Assembly: GCF_005845215.1 (NCBI RefSeq) | Contig: NZ_SPHO01000023.1 | Coordinates: 1 to 64,000, forward strand | Length of the DNA: 64,000 nt | Direction of reading: 5' to 3' | Source of the DNA: Clostridium sp. 1001271st1 H5 | GTDB taxonomy: Bacteria > Bacillota > Clostridia > Lachnospirales > Lachnospiraceae | Shown: positions 45,284 through 55,065 of the stretch, piece after piece | Layout of the letters: every line of letters begins with the position of its first letter | Numbering within the stretch: the first letter of the stretch is position 1 | Notes under the pieces: generated by a model | The model's database searches: none | Told to the model about the DNA's origin: nothing | The model's input: only the letters and a program-made list of their open reading frames with translations | Position numbers and translations under genes: made by a program

Positions 45284-46438
45284 ATGAAAAAAACAATGAA
45301 GAAAGTGATTGCAGCCATGGTTTCAGCCGCAATGCTTCTGCCGTTAGCGGCTTGCGGAAACTCAAATGCCACAAGTGCCACGGCGCCAGCAGCAGCGGCT
45401 TCGTCTGACGGAGCTGCTGCCGAAAAGAAAGGCGGTGACGGGACCGGAAGCCCGGGCGGTGTGGACCACACCCAGGGGGCGTCTTTTAAAATCCGTTTTG
45501 CCACCAATTCATCGGCAGGGGACGTTGCCGGAGAGGGAATCAGCCAGACCGGAAAGGGAATGATTTATTTCTGCAAACAGATTGAAGAACGCAGCGGCGG
45601 CCGCATCACCACCCAGATATTCACGGACGGACAGCTGGCTTCGTCCACCCAGGAATACATTGGCGGCGCGCAGAACGGCGCATACGAGATGTTCATGCTG
45701 AACTGCGGTTCCTGGGCAGATTATACACCGGCCTATGCTGGGCTGAATATTCCATATCTGTATATGGATTACGACGATGCTTATGCGGTCCTGGATTCGC
45801 AGATACGTCAGGAATGGGACCAGCGTGCCCAGGCTGATACAAAATGCATACCCCTGGCCCATCTGGATATTGGCTTCCGCCAGCTCACGGCCAACAAGGA
45901 AATTCACGCTCCTGCAGACTTAAAAGGTGTGAAAATCCGCACCATGGTGGACCCAATCCAGATGAACTGCTGGGAAGCCTTTGGCGCCAGTGTTACTCCC
46001 GTTCCCTATGCGGAGCTGTATACCGCCCTTCAGCAGAAACTGGTGGATGCCCAGGAAAATCCGCCGTCCAATATCGTCTCCTCAAAACTTTATGAGATGC
46101 AGAGTTACTGCATGAAGACAAACCATAACTTTACAACTACCATCATGGCTGCCAGCCCGGTGTTTTGGGATACGTTGTCAGAGGAAGACAAGGTGTTCCT
46201 CCAGGAGCTCTGGAAAGAAACAGAAATGTATGTCCGCTCCCTGACAGAAAATTTGTCTGACGGATTCTTTGATGAAATGCAGTCAAAAGGTACAACGGTT
46301 GTGGAACTGACAACAGATGAGCTTAAGGTGTTCCAGGACGTAGCCAAGTCAGTATGGCCGCAGGTGGAGGAACAGATGGGTTCGGAGGCGTACAATAAAC
46401 TGGTTGATTTTGTCATGGATTATCAGGCGAATAAATAA
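45284..46438 (+). CDS. dctP: TRAP transporter substrate-binding lipoprotein (DctP)
   Basis: A 384-residue solute-binding protein: lipobox LAAC with Cys24, an Ala/Gly/Ser-rich linker, then a DctP fold. Typical motifs are IRFATNSSAGD, GGRITTQIFTDGQLAS, the conserved arginine/asparagine region LKGVKIRTMVDPIQMNCWEAFGA, and DAQENPPSNIVSSKLYE. TRAP binding proteins usually take organic acids through an arginine salt bridge. AGGAGG precedes the ATG at 45284. It begins the operon dctP-dctQ-dctM-DUF401-two dehydratases. Confidence 0.94.
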   Translation: MKKTMKKVIAAMVSAAMLLPLAACGNSNATSATAPAAAASSDGAAAEKKGGDGTGSPGGVDHTQGASFKIRFATNSSAGDVAGEGISQTGKGMIYFCKQIEERSGGRITTQIFTDGQLASSTQEYIGGAQNGAYEMFMLNCGSWADYTPAYAGLNIPYLYMDYDDAYAVLDSQIRQEWDQRAQADTKCIPLAHLDIGFRQLTANKEIHAPADLKGVKIRTMVDPIQMNCWEAFGASVTPVPYAELYTALQQKLVDAQENPPSNIVSSKLYEMQSYCMKTNHNFTTTIMAASPVFWDTLSEEDKVFLQELWKETEMYVRSLTENLSDGFFDEMQSKGTTVVELTTDELKVFQDVAKSVWPQVEEQMGSEAYNKLVDFVMDYQANK

Positions 46439-46462
46439 GCAGGATTAAACGGAGGGTATCGT

Positions 46463-47050
46463 ATGAAAGATGGAAAGTTCCACTTGAAAACGTTTCTGGA
46501 TAACATAGAACTGTACATATCTGCTGTTTTGTTCATAGGCCTTACAGTCCTGCTGTTTGCAAATGTATTCTGCCGCTATGCACTTAAGCATTCCTTTGCA
46601 TGGGTGGAAGAGGTTGCCACCATTGCATTTGTCTGGATGATATGGTTTGCCATGTCGGCAGCTGTAACAAAGAGAAAGCATCTGTGCATTGATTTTGTGC
46701 TGGAGATGGTTCCGTTCAGAGTCAAAAAGGGAATGCTTGTTATCTCAAATGGGGTTTTTGCGGCTTTTGACATATACCTGCTGTATGTGGTGATGACAAT
46801 CATCGGGAGACTTGGGAACAGCCAGACCACGCTTCTGAGACTTCCCCAGCAGATGGTGTATTCTATCATTCCCATAGGCCTGGTGCTGAGCGTGGTGAGA
46901 ATTGTACAGGATACAGTTAAGCTTATACATGAAAACGAGGCCAATCTTGGCGCTTCCAAGCCTGCAATGGACCTGGATGAATGCGAACGGATTTATCTGG
47001 AAAAGAGGGCTGCAAAAGAGGCGTCTGCAGTGAAAGGAGGGATGCAATAG
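46463..47050 (+). CDS. dctQ: TRAP transporter small permease (DctQ)
   Basis: A 195-residue membrane protein with four hydrophobic segments and the DctQ signature (NVFCRYALKHSFAWVEEVATIAFVWMIWFA, then KRKHLCIDF). It pairs with DctM to form the membrane part of the transporter. GGAGGG precedes the ATG. It starts 24 bases after dctP, and its stop overlaps the GTG start of dctM by one base. Confidence 0.93.
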   Translation: MKDGKFHLKTFLDNIELYISAVLFIGLTVLLFANVFCRYALKHSFAWVEEVATIAFVWMIWFAMSAAVTKRKHLCIDFVLEMVPFRVKKGMLVISNGVFAAFDIYLLYVVMTIIGRLGNSQTTLLRLPQQMVYSIIPIGLVLSVVRIVQDTVKLIHENEANLGASKPAMDLDECERIYLEKRAAKEASAVKGGMQ

Positions 47051-48324
47051 TGGCTACAGGTATTATGTTTCTTGTAATGTTCGGCCTCATGTTTCTGGGA
47101 GTGCCGATTGCGGTGGCCATGTTCATCAGTATGTTTGTACTGATTCATATTGACCCGGTTACCACCAGCTCCTTTATTGCGCAGACAACCTATGGCGGCG
47201 TTGCAAGCTTCACCAATCTGGCGCTTCCGTTCTTCATGATATCAGGAACCATTATGGAGACAGGCGGCCTGTCCAGACGGCTGGTGAATGCGGCCAATTC
47301 TATCATAGGCGGCGTCACGGGTTCCCTGGGTATGGTTACTGTCATAGCATGTATGTTCTTTGGCGCGGTTTCAGGTTCCGCACCGGCTACCGTGGCTGCC
47401 ATTGGAGCCATCATGATACCCATGATGGTCCAGGAAGGTTATAACAAATATTATGCGACCGCCCTTGCCTGCTGTGCCGGCGGGCTCGGCGTTATCGTGC
47501 CGCCCAGCTATCCCCTGGTTCTGTATGGCGTTACCTGTAACCAGTCCGTGGGGGACCTGTTCATTGCGGGCCTTCTGCCGTCTTGTGTGGTGGGTGGAAT
47601 CCTTATTCTTATCAATTACGGATACTGTAAAAAGCATAAGCTGAAGGGAGAGAAACGTTTCCGCATTAAGTCGGCACTCAGCGCCTGGTGGGATGCCAAA
47701 TGGGCCTTAGTCATGCCGGTCATCATACTGGGAGGAATCTACGGCGGATTCTTTACCGCAACCGAGGCAGCGGTAGTGGCTGTTGTATATGGTATCTTCA
47801 TAGGCTTTGTGGTATACAGGGAGTTGAAAGTTGAGAAGCTTTGGGCCGTATTCCGGGACAATGCCGCATTCATAGCGGGCACCATGTTCATTATGTGTCC
47901 AGCGAAGGCCACGGGCTCTGTGTTTGCTTACCTGAATATCAACCAGACCATAGCGGATTTTATGTTCGGCATATCCAGCAATTATTATGTGGTCATGTTC
48001 ATGATTTTTATCATCATGTTCCTTGTGGGAATGTTCATACAGACCACACCAGCCATTATCATTCTGGCTCCCACCCTTTTGTCGGTTGTTACCCAGGTGG
48101 GATGCGACCCGATTCACTTTGGCATTGTGCTGGATTTAGCCCTTGCCATCGCATTTGTGACGCCGCCTGTGGCCATCAACCTGTTCGTGGGTTCGTCCCT
48201 TACAGGCATCAGCATCGACAAGATTACCAAAGCAGAGATGCCCTTGCTGCTCGGTCTGATTGGCGCATTCTTCGTAGTGGCATTCGTGCCGGCGATTTCA
48301 CTGCTCCTGCTTGGCCGGGTATGA
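47050..48324 (+). CDS. dctM: TRAP transporter large permease (DctM)
   Basis: A 424-residue membrane protein with about 12 hydrophobic segments, the transport subunit driven by sodium or proton gradients. DctM features include FLGVPIAVAMFIS, PFFMISGTIMETGGLSRRLVNAAN, SGSAPATVAAIGAIMIPMM, and CCAGGLGVIVPPSYPLVLYG. I chose the GTG at 47050, which overlaps the dctQ stop and has AAAGGAGGG upstream; earlier in-frame codons lie inside dctQ. Confidence 0.93.
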   Translation: MATGIMFLVMFGLMFLGVPIAVAMFISMFVLIHIDPVTTSSFIAQTTYGGVASFTNLALPFFMISGTIMETGGLSRRLVNAANSIIGGVTGSLGMVTVIACMFFGAVSGSAPATVAAIGAIMIPMMVQEGYNKYYATALACCAGGLGVIVPPSYPLVLYGVTCNQSVGDLFIAGLLPSCVVGGILILINYGYCKKHKLKGEKRFRIKSALSAWWDAKWALVMPVIILGGIYGGFFTATEAAVVAVVYGIFIGFVVYRELKVEKLWAVFRDNAAFIAGTMFIMCPAKATGSVFAYLNINQTIADFMFGISSNYYVVMFMIFIIMFLVGMFIQTTPAIIILAPTLLSVVTQVGCDPIHFGIVLDLALAIAFVTPPVAINLFVGSSLTGISIDKITKAEMPLLLGLIGAFFVVAFVPAISLLLLGRV

Positions 48325-48377
48325 TGCCGGATATCCTGCCTTGACCGGAGAAACTAAACTAAGTATCAGGAGGGAAC

Positions 48378-49589
48378 ATGGATATCCTATATCTTTCCAT
48401 TGTGTTTCTGGTAATTGTTGTAATCATATGGCTGAAGAAGCCCTTATTTGTAGCAATGACAGGGGGAATAGCAGCCACTATCATTTTATTCCGCGTAAAT
48501 CTGAAGGATGCAGTCATGGTTCTGGGGCGGCAGACCGTGGCCTGGGATACCATAGACGTATTGCTGAGCTTTTATCTCATTATATTTCTCCAGCTCATGC
48601 TTGAGAAAAGAGGGAAGCTGGCAAATGCAAAGGATTCTTTCAGCCGTCTGCTCAGAAACCGGCGGATGAATACCATTGTATCACCTGCAATCATGGGACT
48701 TCTTCCGTCAGCAGCGGTTATGACCATCTGCGCAGATATGGTTGACAAGACATGCGGGGAATACATGGACGCTAAAAATAAGACCTTTGTATCATGCTAT
48801 TACAGACATATACCGGAGATGTTCCTTCCAACCTTTCCGGCTGTGCTTCTGGGACTTACACTCAGCGGACAGAATGCTGGCCTGTTTGTACTGGCCATGG
48901 TTCCTATGGCAGTTGCAGCATGCGCCGTGGTATATGTGACACATTTAAAAAAACTGCCAAAGGAAATGCCGCAGATGGAGGATGCAGTTGACAAACGGGC
49001 GGAAATCGTCCATCTGGTAAAAAACCTGTGGACCCTGATTGCTGTGCTGTTCATCATCATTGCATTTAATTGGTCCGTGTGCATGGCAGCGCCTTTGGTC
49101 ATCGCAGCGAATTATGTACTTGACCATTTCAGCATAAAAGAACTGCCGGACCTTATGGTACGGTCGGCGGAACCCATACTGCTGGGCAATATGTATCTCA
49201 TCATGCTTTTTAAAGGCATATTGTCCCACACCGGCGTCATAGGACTTCTGCCTTCCTTTATAGGCCGGTTTCCTATTTCGCTGACCATGTCCTTCGGCCT
49301 GCTGTTTTTTATCGGCACGGTCATAAGCGGCTCCCAGACAATCATTGCACTCTGTATGCCAATGGCGTTTCTGGCATTTCCCCAGGGAGGGATTCCTCTC
49401 CTTGTCATGCTCATGAGCATTGCATGGGCCGCAATGCAGATATCGCCCACTCATGTCTGCTCCTTTGTTGCAGCGGATTATTATCACACCACACTGGGAG
49501 ACATTGTTGTGAGGGCATTTATTCCGGTTATTGTATTTTCCATTATCTCGTATGGATACGGAGCATTGCTTGGAAGGATTTTTTATTGA
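48378..49589 (+). CDS. DUF401-family membrane permease
   Basis: A 403-residue protein with about 10 membrane segments, matching the DUF401 family (poorly characterised, related to the ion-transporter superfamily that includes DctM). It contains LLPSAAVMTICADMVD, RHIPEMFLPTFPAVLLG, and MSIAWAAMQISPTHVC near the end. AGGAGGG precedes the ATG. It sits between dctM and two dehydratase genes, so it may import or export a related acid. A second transporter within one sugar-acid operon is unusual. Confidence 0.82.
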   Translation: MDILYLSIVFLVIVVIIWLKKPLFVAMTGGIAATIILFRVNLKDAVMVLGRQTVAWDTIDVLLSFYLIIFLQLMLEKRGKLANAKDSFSRLLRNRRMNTIVSPAIMGLLPSAAVMTICADMVDKTCGEYMDAKNKTFVSCYYRHIPEMFLPTFPAVLLGLTLSGQNAGLFVLAMVPMAVAACAVVYVTHLKKLPKEMPQMEDAVDKRAEIVHLVKNLWTLIAVLFIIIAFNWSVCMAAPLVIAANYVLDHFSIKELPDLMVRSAEPILLGNMYLIMLFKGILSHTGVIGLLPSFIGRFPISLTMSFGLLFFIGTVISGSQTIIALCMPMAFLAFPQGGIPLLVMLMSIAWAAMQISPTHVCSFVAADYYHTTLGDIVVRAFIPVIVFSIISYGYGALLGRIFY

Positions 49590-49682
49590 AGGAAGCCGCC
49601 GGAAAAAACTATGCCATTGAGATATGTATATAAGGCACAGTGAAACCCGTCAACAGTTATATATGGATAAGGAGAAAGATTT

Positions 49683-50870
49683 ATGAAGATAGCAAGCGCA
49701 AAATTATTTCTGACTGAGTATAACCGCTCCAATACGCCCGAATTTCCAAAGAAAAGCAAGGTGGTGGGAATCCGCATTTACACGGATGAAGGTATTTACG
49801 GGGACGGCGAGGTGGCAGGAATCCATGCAACCTTCGGGGCCTTCGGCGTCATAAAGGATATGTGGCCTTTTATTGCAGGGAGGGACCCCTTTGAGAATGA
49901 GGTACTGTGGGACCAGCTGATGCTCAGAACCTTCTGGGGACAAAACGGCGGCGCGTTCTGGTACAGTGCAATCAGCGCCATTGATATTGCACTTTGGGAC
50001 ATCAAAAGCAAGGCCCTGAATGTACCGTTATATAAACTTCTGGGCGGTAAGCGGCGGGATAAGGTGCGCTGCTATGCCTCGCAGCTGCAGTTCGGATGGG
50101 GGCCTGCTGATTCACCGGCCATAACCGTACAGGACTATGTGGACAGGGCCAGGCTTGCCCTTGCGGATGGCTATGACGCCATTAAAATTGACTTCCTGAA
50201 CTGGGATGAAAAGGGAAACATTTTAAATGAAACCAACCGTCTGGGCCTGCTTGCGCCGGAGCTCGTACAGGTTTTCTCAGACCGCGTTCACGCTGTCAGG
50301 GAGGCAATCGGGCCAAAGACAGACCTTATTATTGAGAATCATGCGGGTACCAATTCCAATTCCGCAATCCAGCTGGCGGCAGCTGTCCAGGACTGCAATA
50401 TTTACTATTTTGAGGAACCCAACACACCTGTATTTTACAATAACAAGTATGTAAAGGATAATGTGAAGATGCCGCTGGCCCATGGGGAGCGCGTGTTTGG
50501 CCGTTGGGAATACATAAGGTATTTCCTGGACAATTCCATCCAGGTCATCCAGCCTGATATCGGCAATGCGGGCGGCATCACGGAAACCAAGAGAATCTGC
50601 GATATGGCGTATACCTTTGATGTGGGGGTCCAGATTCATACGTGCGCATCCCATCTGCTGACGCCGCCGTCCGTGCAGCTGGAGGCTTGTATACCCAATT
50701 TTGTTATTCACGAACAGCATATGCGCAGTATGAATCCTTCCAACATGGAACTCACAACAAAGATTGTGCTGCCAAAGAACGGGTATCTGGACGTGACCGA
50801 TGAGATTGGCATTGGAAACCAGTGGTCTGAAAAGGCGCTTGCATCCGAAGACCAGATAACGCTTAATTAA
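49683..50870 (+). CDS. Mandelate racemase / muconate lactonizing family enzyme, copy 1
   Basis: A 395-residue enolase-superfamily enzyme of the MR subgroup. The barrel carries the first-strand lysine YDAIKID, metal ligands in IIENHAG, YFEEPN and AHGERV, and the His-Asp dyad (QPDIGNAGG; IHTCASH). This layout is that of acid-sugar dehydratases such as galactonate or related dehydratases. GGAGAAAG precedes the ATG. It is followed 15 bases later by a paralogue. The substrate is not identifiable by eye. Confidence 0.9.
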   Translation: MKIASAKLFLTEYNRSNTPEFPKKSKVVGIRIYTDEGIYGDGEVAGIHATFGAFGVIKDMWPFIAGRDPFENEVLWDQLMLRTFWGQNGGAFWYSAISAIDIALWDIKSKALNVPLYKLLGGKRRDKVRCYASQLQFGWGPADSPAITVQDYVDRARLALADGYDAIKIDFLNWDEKGNILNETNRLGLLAPELVQVFSDRVHAVREAIGPKTDLIIENHAGTNSNSAIQLAAAVQDCNIYYFEEPNTPVFYNNKYVKDNVKMPLAHGERVFGRWEYIRYFLDNSIQVIQPDIGNAGGITETKRICDMAYTFDVGVQIHTCASHLLTPPSVQLEACIPNFVIHEQHMRSMNPSNMELTTKIVLPKNGYLDVTDEIGIGNQWSEKALASEDQITLN

Positions 50871-50885
50871 AGGGGGAATCATAAG

Positions 50886-52076
50886 ATGAAGATTACAAGT
50901 GTGGAATGCTACAAAGGGGCGTTTATTACAATTAAGGTGAATACGGACGAGGGTATCAGCGGTTTTGGTGAAGCAGGGCTTTCTTACGGCAGCTGCCAGA
51001 ATGCAGCGTGGGGAAACTGCCAGGATTTCGCCAAAATGGTCATTGGCATGGACCCCTTTGACACGGAGAAGATTTATGAACATCTCCACCGGCATACGTT
51101 CTGGGGCATGAATGGAGGCGTCACGGTATCCGCCGCCATGGCCGCCATTGACATTGCCTGCTGGGATATCAAGGGCAAGGCCCTGGGGCTGCCTGTTTAT
51201 AAGCTTCTGGGGGGCAGGACCCATGATTCGCTCCGGGCATACGCATCCCAGCTCCAGATGGGGTGGAGGACCCTTATCACAAAACTGGACCGGTCCGAGC
51301 TCCAGTTTGAGCCAAAGGATTACTATGACGCTGTAAAGGACGCCATGGCGGACGGATATGACGCTGTTAAGATTGACCCCTGCTTTGCCGGGCTTTCCAG
51401 GGAGGATTTTAACCAGGCTTATTTAAAAAGAGGTGATAACCTTAAGGGGGCTTACCCGGAGGCACTGAGAAAGATTGCAGTGGAGCGTATTGCGGCTGCC
51501 CGCGAGGCGGGAGGGGACGAGCTTGACATTATCATAGAGATTCATTCCACCCTTGACGCCAACACGGCTGTGGTTTTAGGCAAATCCCTGGAGCCTTACC
51601 GCATCATGTACTATGAGGAACCCACCATGCCTTCCAATCCGGAGGTCTTCAAGCATATCAAACAGAAATGCGACATCCCCCTTGCAACCGGAGAAAGGAG
51701 CTACACACGCTGGGGATTCAGACAGTTTTTTGAGGACAGGACGCTCAGCATTGCACAGCCCGACCTGTGCAATACAGGGGGGATTACAGAGGTCAAGAAA
51801 ATCTGCGACATGGCGAATGTTTATGACATCGGCATCCAGCTTCATGTGTGCGGCGGTCCCATTGCAACGGCTGCAGCCCTTCATGTGGAAACCGTCATAC
51901 CTAATTTTGTTATTCATGAGGAACACTGTGCGAATTTCAAGACGGATTACCAGAAGGCAGGCAAATATGCCTGGGCTCCGGTGAACGGCAGCTATGTGAT
52001 GAACGACCGGCCGGGAATCGGACAGGAGATGAGCGAGGAGGCAATGGAGTCCTATGCCAGGGTAGTGGTTGACTAG
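50886..52076 (+). CDS. Mandelate racemase / muconate lactonizing family enzyme, copy 2
   Basis: A 396-residue paralogue of the preceding gene. It keeps YDAVKID, metal-ligand segments IIIEIHS, MYYEEPTMPS and ATGERS, and the Asp/His dyad (QPDLCNTGG; LHVCGGP). Compared with copy 1 it has a ~15-residue insertion after the first-strand lysine (AGLSREDFNQAYLKRGDN). It is probably a second acid-sugar dehydratase or epimerase acting on a different isomer. AAGGGGG precedes the ATG, and a terminator follows the stop. Confidence 0.9.
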   Translation: MKITSVECYKGAFITIKVNTDEGISGFGEAGLSYGSCQNAAWGNCQDFAKMVIGMDPFDTEKIYEHLHRHTFWGMNGGVTVSAAMAAIDIACWDIKGKALGLPVYKLLGGRTHDSLRAYASQLQMGWRTLITKLDRSELQFEPKDYYDAVKDAMADGYDAVKIDPCFAGLSREDFNQAYLKRGDNLKGAYPEALRKIAVERIAAAREAGGDELDIIIEIHSTLDANTAVVLGKSLEPYRIMYYEEPTMPSNPEVFKHIKQKCDIPLATGERSYTRWGFRQFFEDRTLSIAQPDLCNTGGITEVKKICDMANVYDIGIQLHVCGGPIATAAALHVETVIPNFVIHEEHCANFKTDYQKAGKYAWAPVNGSYVMNDRPGIGQEMSEEAMESYARVVVD

Positions 52077-52083
52077 ATTTGGG

Positions 52084-52110
52084 AAAGCAGGCGGTAAAAT
52101 GCCTGCTTTT
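52084..52110 (+). terminator. Terminator of the TRAP / dehydratase operon
   Basis: AAAGCAGGC pairs with GCCTGCTTT, followed by TTCC. Confidence 0.75.
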
Positions 52111-52221
52111 CCTTGTGGGGGACAGGAATGAATTCTGCTTTTCAGAGGGTGCTTTTCTGTGAGGAATGTGATAAAATAACTAGAATATCAGATTAACATA
52201 CAAAATTCCGGAGGTAACAGC

Positions 52222-52986
52222 ATGAATAAGATGGAACAGATAACCGTTGTATATTTCAGCCCCACGGGCGGCACCAGGAAAGCCTGTCTCAACCTGGCCA
52301 TGGAGATGGGGAAGAAGGTCAAGGATGTGGACCTCTGCAGCCTGGACGGAGCGTATTCCTTTGGGCCGGAGGATACCGTGATTGTGGGCGTGCCTGTGTT
52401 CGGCGGCAGGATACCCGGGTATGCGGCAGAGAAGCTTACATATCTGAAGGGCAACGGGGCAGTGGCTGTAACGGCTGCTGTCTACGGCAACAGGGCTTTT
52501 GAGGATGCCCTTCTGGAACTGGACGACTGTTTAAAGGAGCAGGGATTTAAGATTGGAGCAGGGGCAGCGCTGCTGGCAGAACACTCCATGGTCCGGGATA
52601 TTGCGGCCGGAAGGCCGGATGGCAAGGACCAGAAGGAAATGGCATCCTTTGCAGCAGGGATTCTTGAAAAGCTGGAAGGGGACGGCTGGCAGGAGCCTCA
52701 GGTGCCCGGAAACAGGCCCTACCGCGACTGGAAGCAGATGCCGGTGATTCCGCTTACCAATGCATCCTGCATATCCTGCGGGCTGTGTGCTGCCAGATGT
52801 CCTGTGCAGGCGATTCCTGTGAGCAATCCTTCTTCCACGGACCCGTCACGCTGCATTCTGTGCATGCGCTGTATCTCTGTCTGTCCGGTAAAGGCCAGAA
52901 GCCTGCCTGAGCAGGCATGCGCCATGCTGGAGCAGAAGCTTTCTCCTGTCAGGGATATCAGACGGGAAAATGAGCTGTTTTTATAA
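52222..52986 (+). CDS. EFR1-type flavodoxin-ferredoxin protein
   Basis: A 254-residue fusion. The N-terminal ~150 residues are flavodoxin-like (VVYFSPTGGTRKACLNL phosphate loop; VGVPVFGGRIP). The C-terminus holds two 4Fe-4S motifs (CISCGLCAARCP and CILCMRCISVCP). Such EFR1-family proteins are common in anaerobes as small electron carriers. CCGGAGG precedes the ATG. It appears to be a single gene between the dehydratase terminator and the P5C-reductase-like gene. Confidence 0.88.
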   Translation: MNKMEQITVVYFSPTGGTRKACLNLAMEMGKKVKDVDLCSLDGAYSFGPEDTVIVGVPVFGGRIPGYAAEKLTYLKGNGAVAVTAAVYGNRAFEDALLELDDCLKEQGFKIGAGAALLAEHSMVRDIAAGRPDGKDQKEMASFAAGILEKLEGDGWQEPQVPGNRPYRDWKQMPVIPLTNASCISCGLCAARCPVQAIPVSNPSSTDPSRCILCMRCISVCPVKARSLPEQACAMLEQKLSPVRDIRRENELFL

Positions 52987-53055
52987 TCCCCCTATTGAAT
53001 CCCGGTGCATTTCGGATTATAATCTTAAGATGTACTTGTAAAAGGATGGAAATAT

Positions 53056-54255
53056 ATGATGGGTGATGGAACGGACAGGCTGGCTGTTATTGGCATGGGA
53101 TGGATTGGGGAGTATATGGTTCCCTGTTACAGAAGCCTGCTGGGGGAAGGATATGAAAGGCGGATGTTTGCAGTAAAGGCCAGTCCGCGGGGACTGGAGC
53201 AGCTGAGGGACAGATACGGCTTTGAAATCATGGCAGGCGGTTGTCTGGATAAGCTGAAGGAATATAGGCCCGCCACGGTGGTGCTTTCCGTCAGGCCCCA
53301 TGAGGTGGCGGGGGTGGCGGAGGATACCATAAAGCCTTATGCAGAGTACCGCAGGGAACTGGGGCTGGGCGGTCTGCTGCTGCTTTCTTTTGCACCCAGT
53401 CCCCGCCCGGAATGGTATACCAGGACTCTGGGAAAGGGCGTGAAAACCGTGTGCATTCTGCCTGCCATGGAGACTGTTATCGGCGGGCTGGATGTGTATT
53501 CGCTGGCGTTCAATAAGATTACATATGACCCTGCCTGTCCTCCCGGCCGGAAACAGCTGGATGATGTCAGGCGTTTCCTCAATCCTCTTGGGCAGGTATT
53601 TGAATGTACGCCGGATGAATCCCTGCGCCTGCTGTCCATGAGCATTACCTATCATATGCTGTACCTTTTATGCTTTGGCCTGGAACCGTATTATGGGGAT
53701 AAGGGCGGCAAAGACGGTACAAGCAGTAAAAACGGCTGTGCCCTGGCTGCTGCTGTCCTGTATGCGCTGAACCGCCGGAGACTGGGCCTGCCCGGTCTTA
53801 TTACGCCCGGTCCGGCGCCGGACCTGCAGCAGATGGATGAACTGGCCTGGCTGGAAAAAGGATGGTATGAAGGCGCTCTGGCATTTGCCTGCGGGGAAAC
53901 AGGTGAAGGAGCCGGAACCAGGGCCCGGGGGGAATGCGGTGGGAGAGCCGGGAATGCAGACATCATTGCCCCCAGATCCTTTGAGCTGCACCTTCTCTCG
54001 CTGCAGCTGGAGACCAGGGAATTCCTGGAGAACAAGCTGAAGGACCACGCCACGCCGGGAGGCATGACAGAGGAAGCGGTCAATGGGTTCAGGCAGCTCT
54101 GGGCAGAAAAAGGCTGGCTGGAAAAGGACTGGCCGGGAAAAGACGGGCCAGGGAAGGACTGGCGGTATGGGGATGAGTCCATAGCCTATGAGATATCCTG
54201 CAGGCTGGCGGAACGGGTTTACAAAAAAGGGAAGGCATTGGAGAAAAGAAGATGA
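53056..54255 (+). CDS. Pyrroline-5-carboxylate-reductase-like NAD(P)-binding protein
   Basis: A 399-residue protein whose first ~200 residues resemble a P5C-reductase/NADP-oxidoreductase Rossmann domain (LAVIGMGWIGEYMVPCY, VVLSVRPHEV, ILPAMETVIGG). The C-terminal half is helical and interrupted by low-complexity inserts (GDKGGKDGTSSKNG; ETGEGAGTRARGECGG; EKDWPGKDGPGKDW). True P5C reductases are about 265 residues, so this is a divergent relative and its substrate is unknown. Its stop overlaps the start of the GntR gene (ATGA), so the two are translationally coupled. Confidence 0.75.
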   Translation: MMGDGTDRLAVIGMGWIGEYMVPCYRSLLGEGYERRMFAVKASPRGLEQLRDRYGFEIMAGGCLDKLKEYRPATVVLSVRPHEVAGVAEDTIKPYAEYRRELGLGGLLLLSFAPSPRPEWYTRTLGKGVKTVCILPAMETVIGGLDVYSLAFNKITYDPACPPGRKQLDDVRRFLNPLGQVFECTPDESLRLLSMSITYHMLYLLCFGLEPYYGDKGGKDGTSSKNGCALAAAVLYALNRRRLGLPGLITPGPAPDLQQMDELAWLEKGWYEGALAFACGETGEGAGTRARGECGGRAGNADIIAPRSFELHLLSLQLETREFLENKLKDHATPGGMTEEAVNGFRQLWAEKGWLEKDWPGKDGPGKDWRYGDESIAYEISCRLAERVYKKGKALEKRR

Positions 54256-54899
54256 AGACAAAGAAGACCCTGAAAGAAACCGTGGTGGAGGGAATCTACC
54301 GGGAGATAGAAGAAGGCATTTATAAGCCCAACGATATCATCCATGAAGGGGAAATCATGGAGAAGTATGCCATGAGCAAATCACCGGTGCGGGAGGCCCT
54401 TATTGAGCTGTGCAAGGACAATGTCCTGAAAAGTATACCAAGGGTGGGGTACCAGGTGGTACCGGTGACCCTGAAGGAGATACTGGACCTTCTGGAATTC
54501 AGGATTGATGTGGAAACCGCCAATCTGAGGCGGCTGAGCCAGAGGATTAGCCCTGAGGAGATAGAGCGGTTAAGACAGCTGGATACCATCACAAAGGATA
54601 ACCATGAGAGGATGGTGGCCATCCACTGGAACCGCAACACGGATTTCCACTTAAAGCTCTGTGAGATGGGAGGTAACGGCTATATCTGCGATGTGATTGC
54701 CGCTGCCCTTCAAAAATCCTGTTCGTATATTTCCCAATATTTTCAGACAGCCTGGAAAAAGAACGCCGAATCCAACAGCTTTTACCACAGGGAAATCATT
54801 GAGGCCCTGGAGAACCGCGATACGGAGCGGGCCGTGGAAATGCTCCAGAAGGATATACTGAATGTGAAGGAGCAGATTCAGGAGAATTATTCCCTCTAA
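54252..54899 (+). CDS. GntR/FadR family transcriptional regulator
   Basis: A 215-residue regulator with an N-terminal winged helix-turn-helix (VVEGIYREIEEGIYKPND, MSKSPVREALIEL) and a C-terminal FCD ligand domain (about 80-205) with metal-binding positions in NTDFHLKL and FYHREIIEAL. It overlaps the preceding gene by four bases. A palindromic site of the FadR type lies just downstream of the next promoter (55099-55116), so it is the likely regulator of the URO-D/ABC operon. Confidence 0.9.
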   Translation: MKTKKTLKETVVEGIYREIEEGIYKPNDIIHEGEIMEKYAMSKSPVREALIELCKDNVLKSIPRVGYQVVPVTLKEILDLLEFRIDVETANLRRLSQRISPEEIERLRQLDTITKDNHERMVAIHWNRNTDFHLKLCEMGGNGYICDVIAAALQKSCSYISQYFQTAWKKNAESNSFYHREIIEALENRDTERAVEMLQKDILNVKEQIQENYSL

Positions 54900-54940
54900 G
54901 GAACATGGTCCGGGGATATGGATGAAAATGCATAAATACT

Positions 54941-54983
54941 AAGGATGTAAGATTGATACTGTCAATTTTACATCCTTTTTTTG
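54941..54983 (+). terminator. Rho-independent terminator after the GntR gene
   Basis: AAGGATGTAA (54941-54950) pairs with TTACATCCTT (54968-54977), followed by a run of T. Confidence 0.8.
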
Positions 54984-55065
54984 AATAATAATCGGATATG
55001 GTGTGAAAATAAACAAAAACAACGGGGGATAACAAAAATATTTTAGAAAAATGGTTAAAAATTAT

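Noticed and set aside
53056-54255. Calling this gene proC (true pyrroline-5-carboxylate reductase).
   Set aside because: It is about 130 residues longer, the C-terminal half lacks the ProC dimerisation signature, and low-complexity inserts are present.
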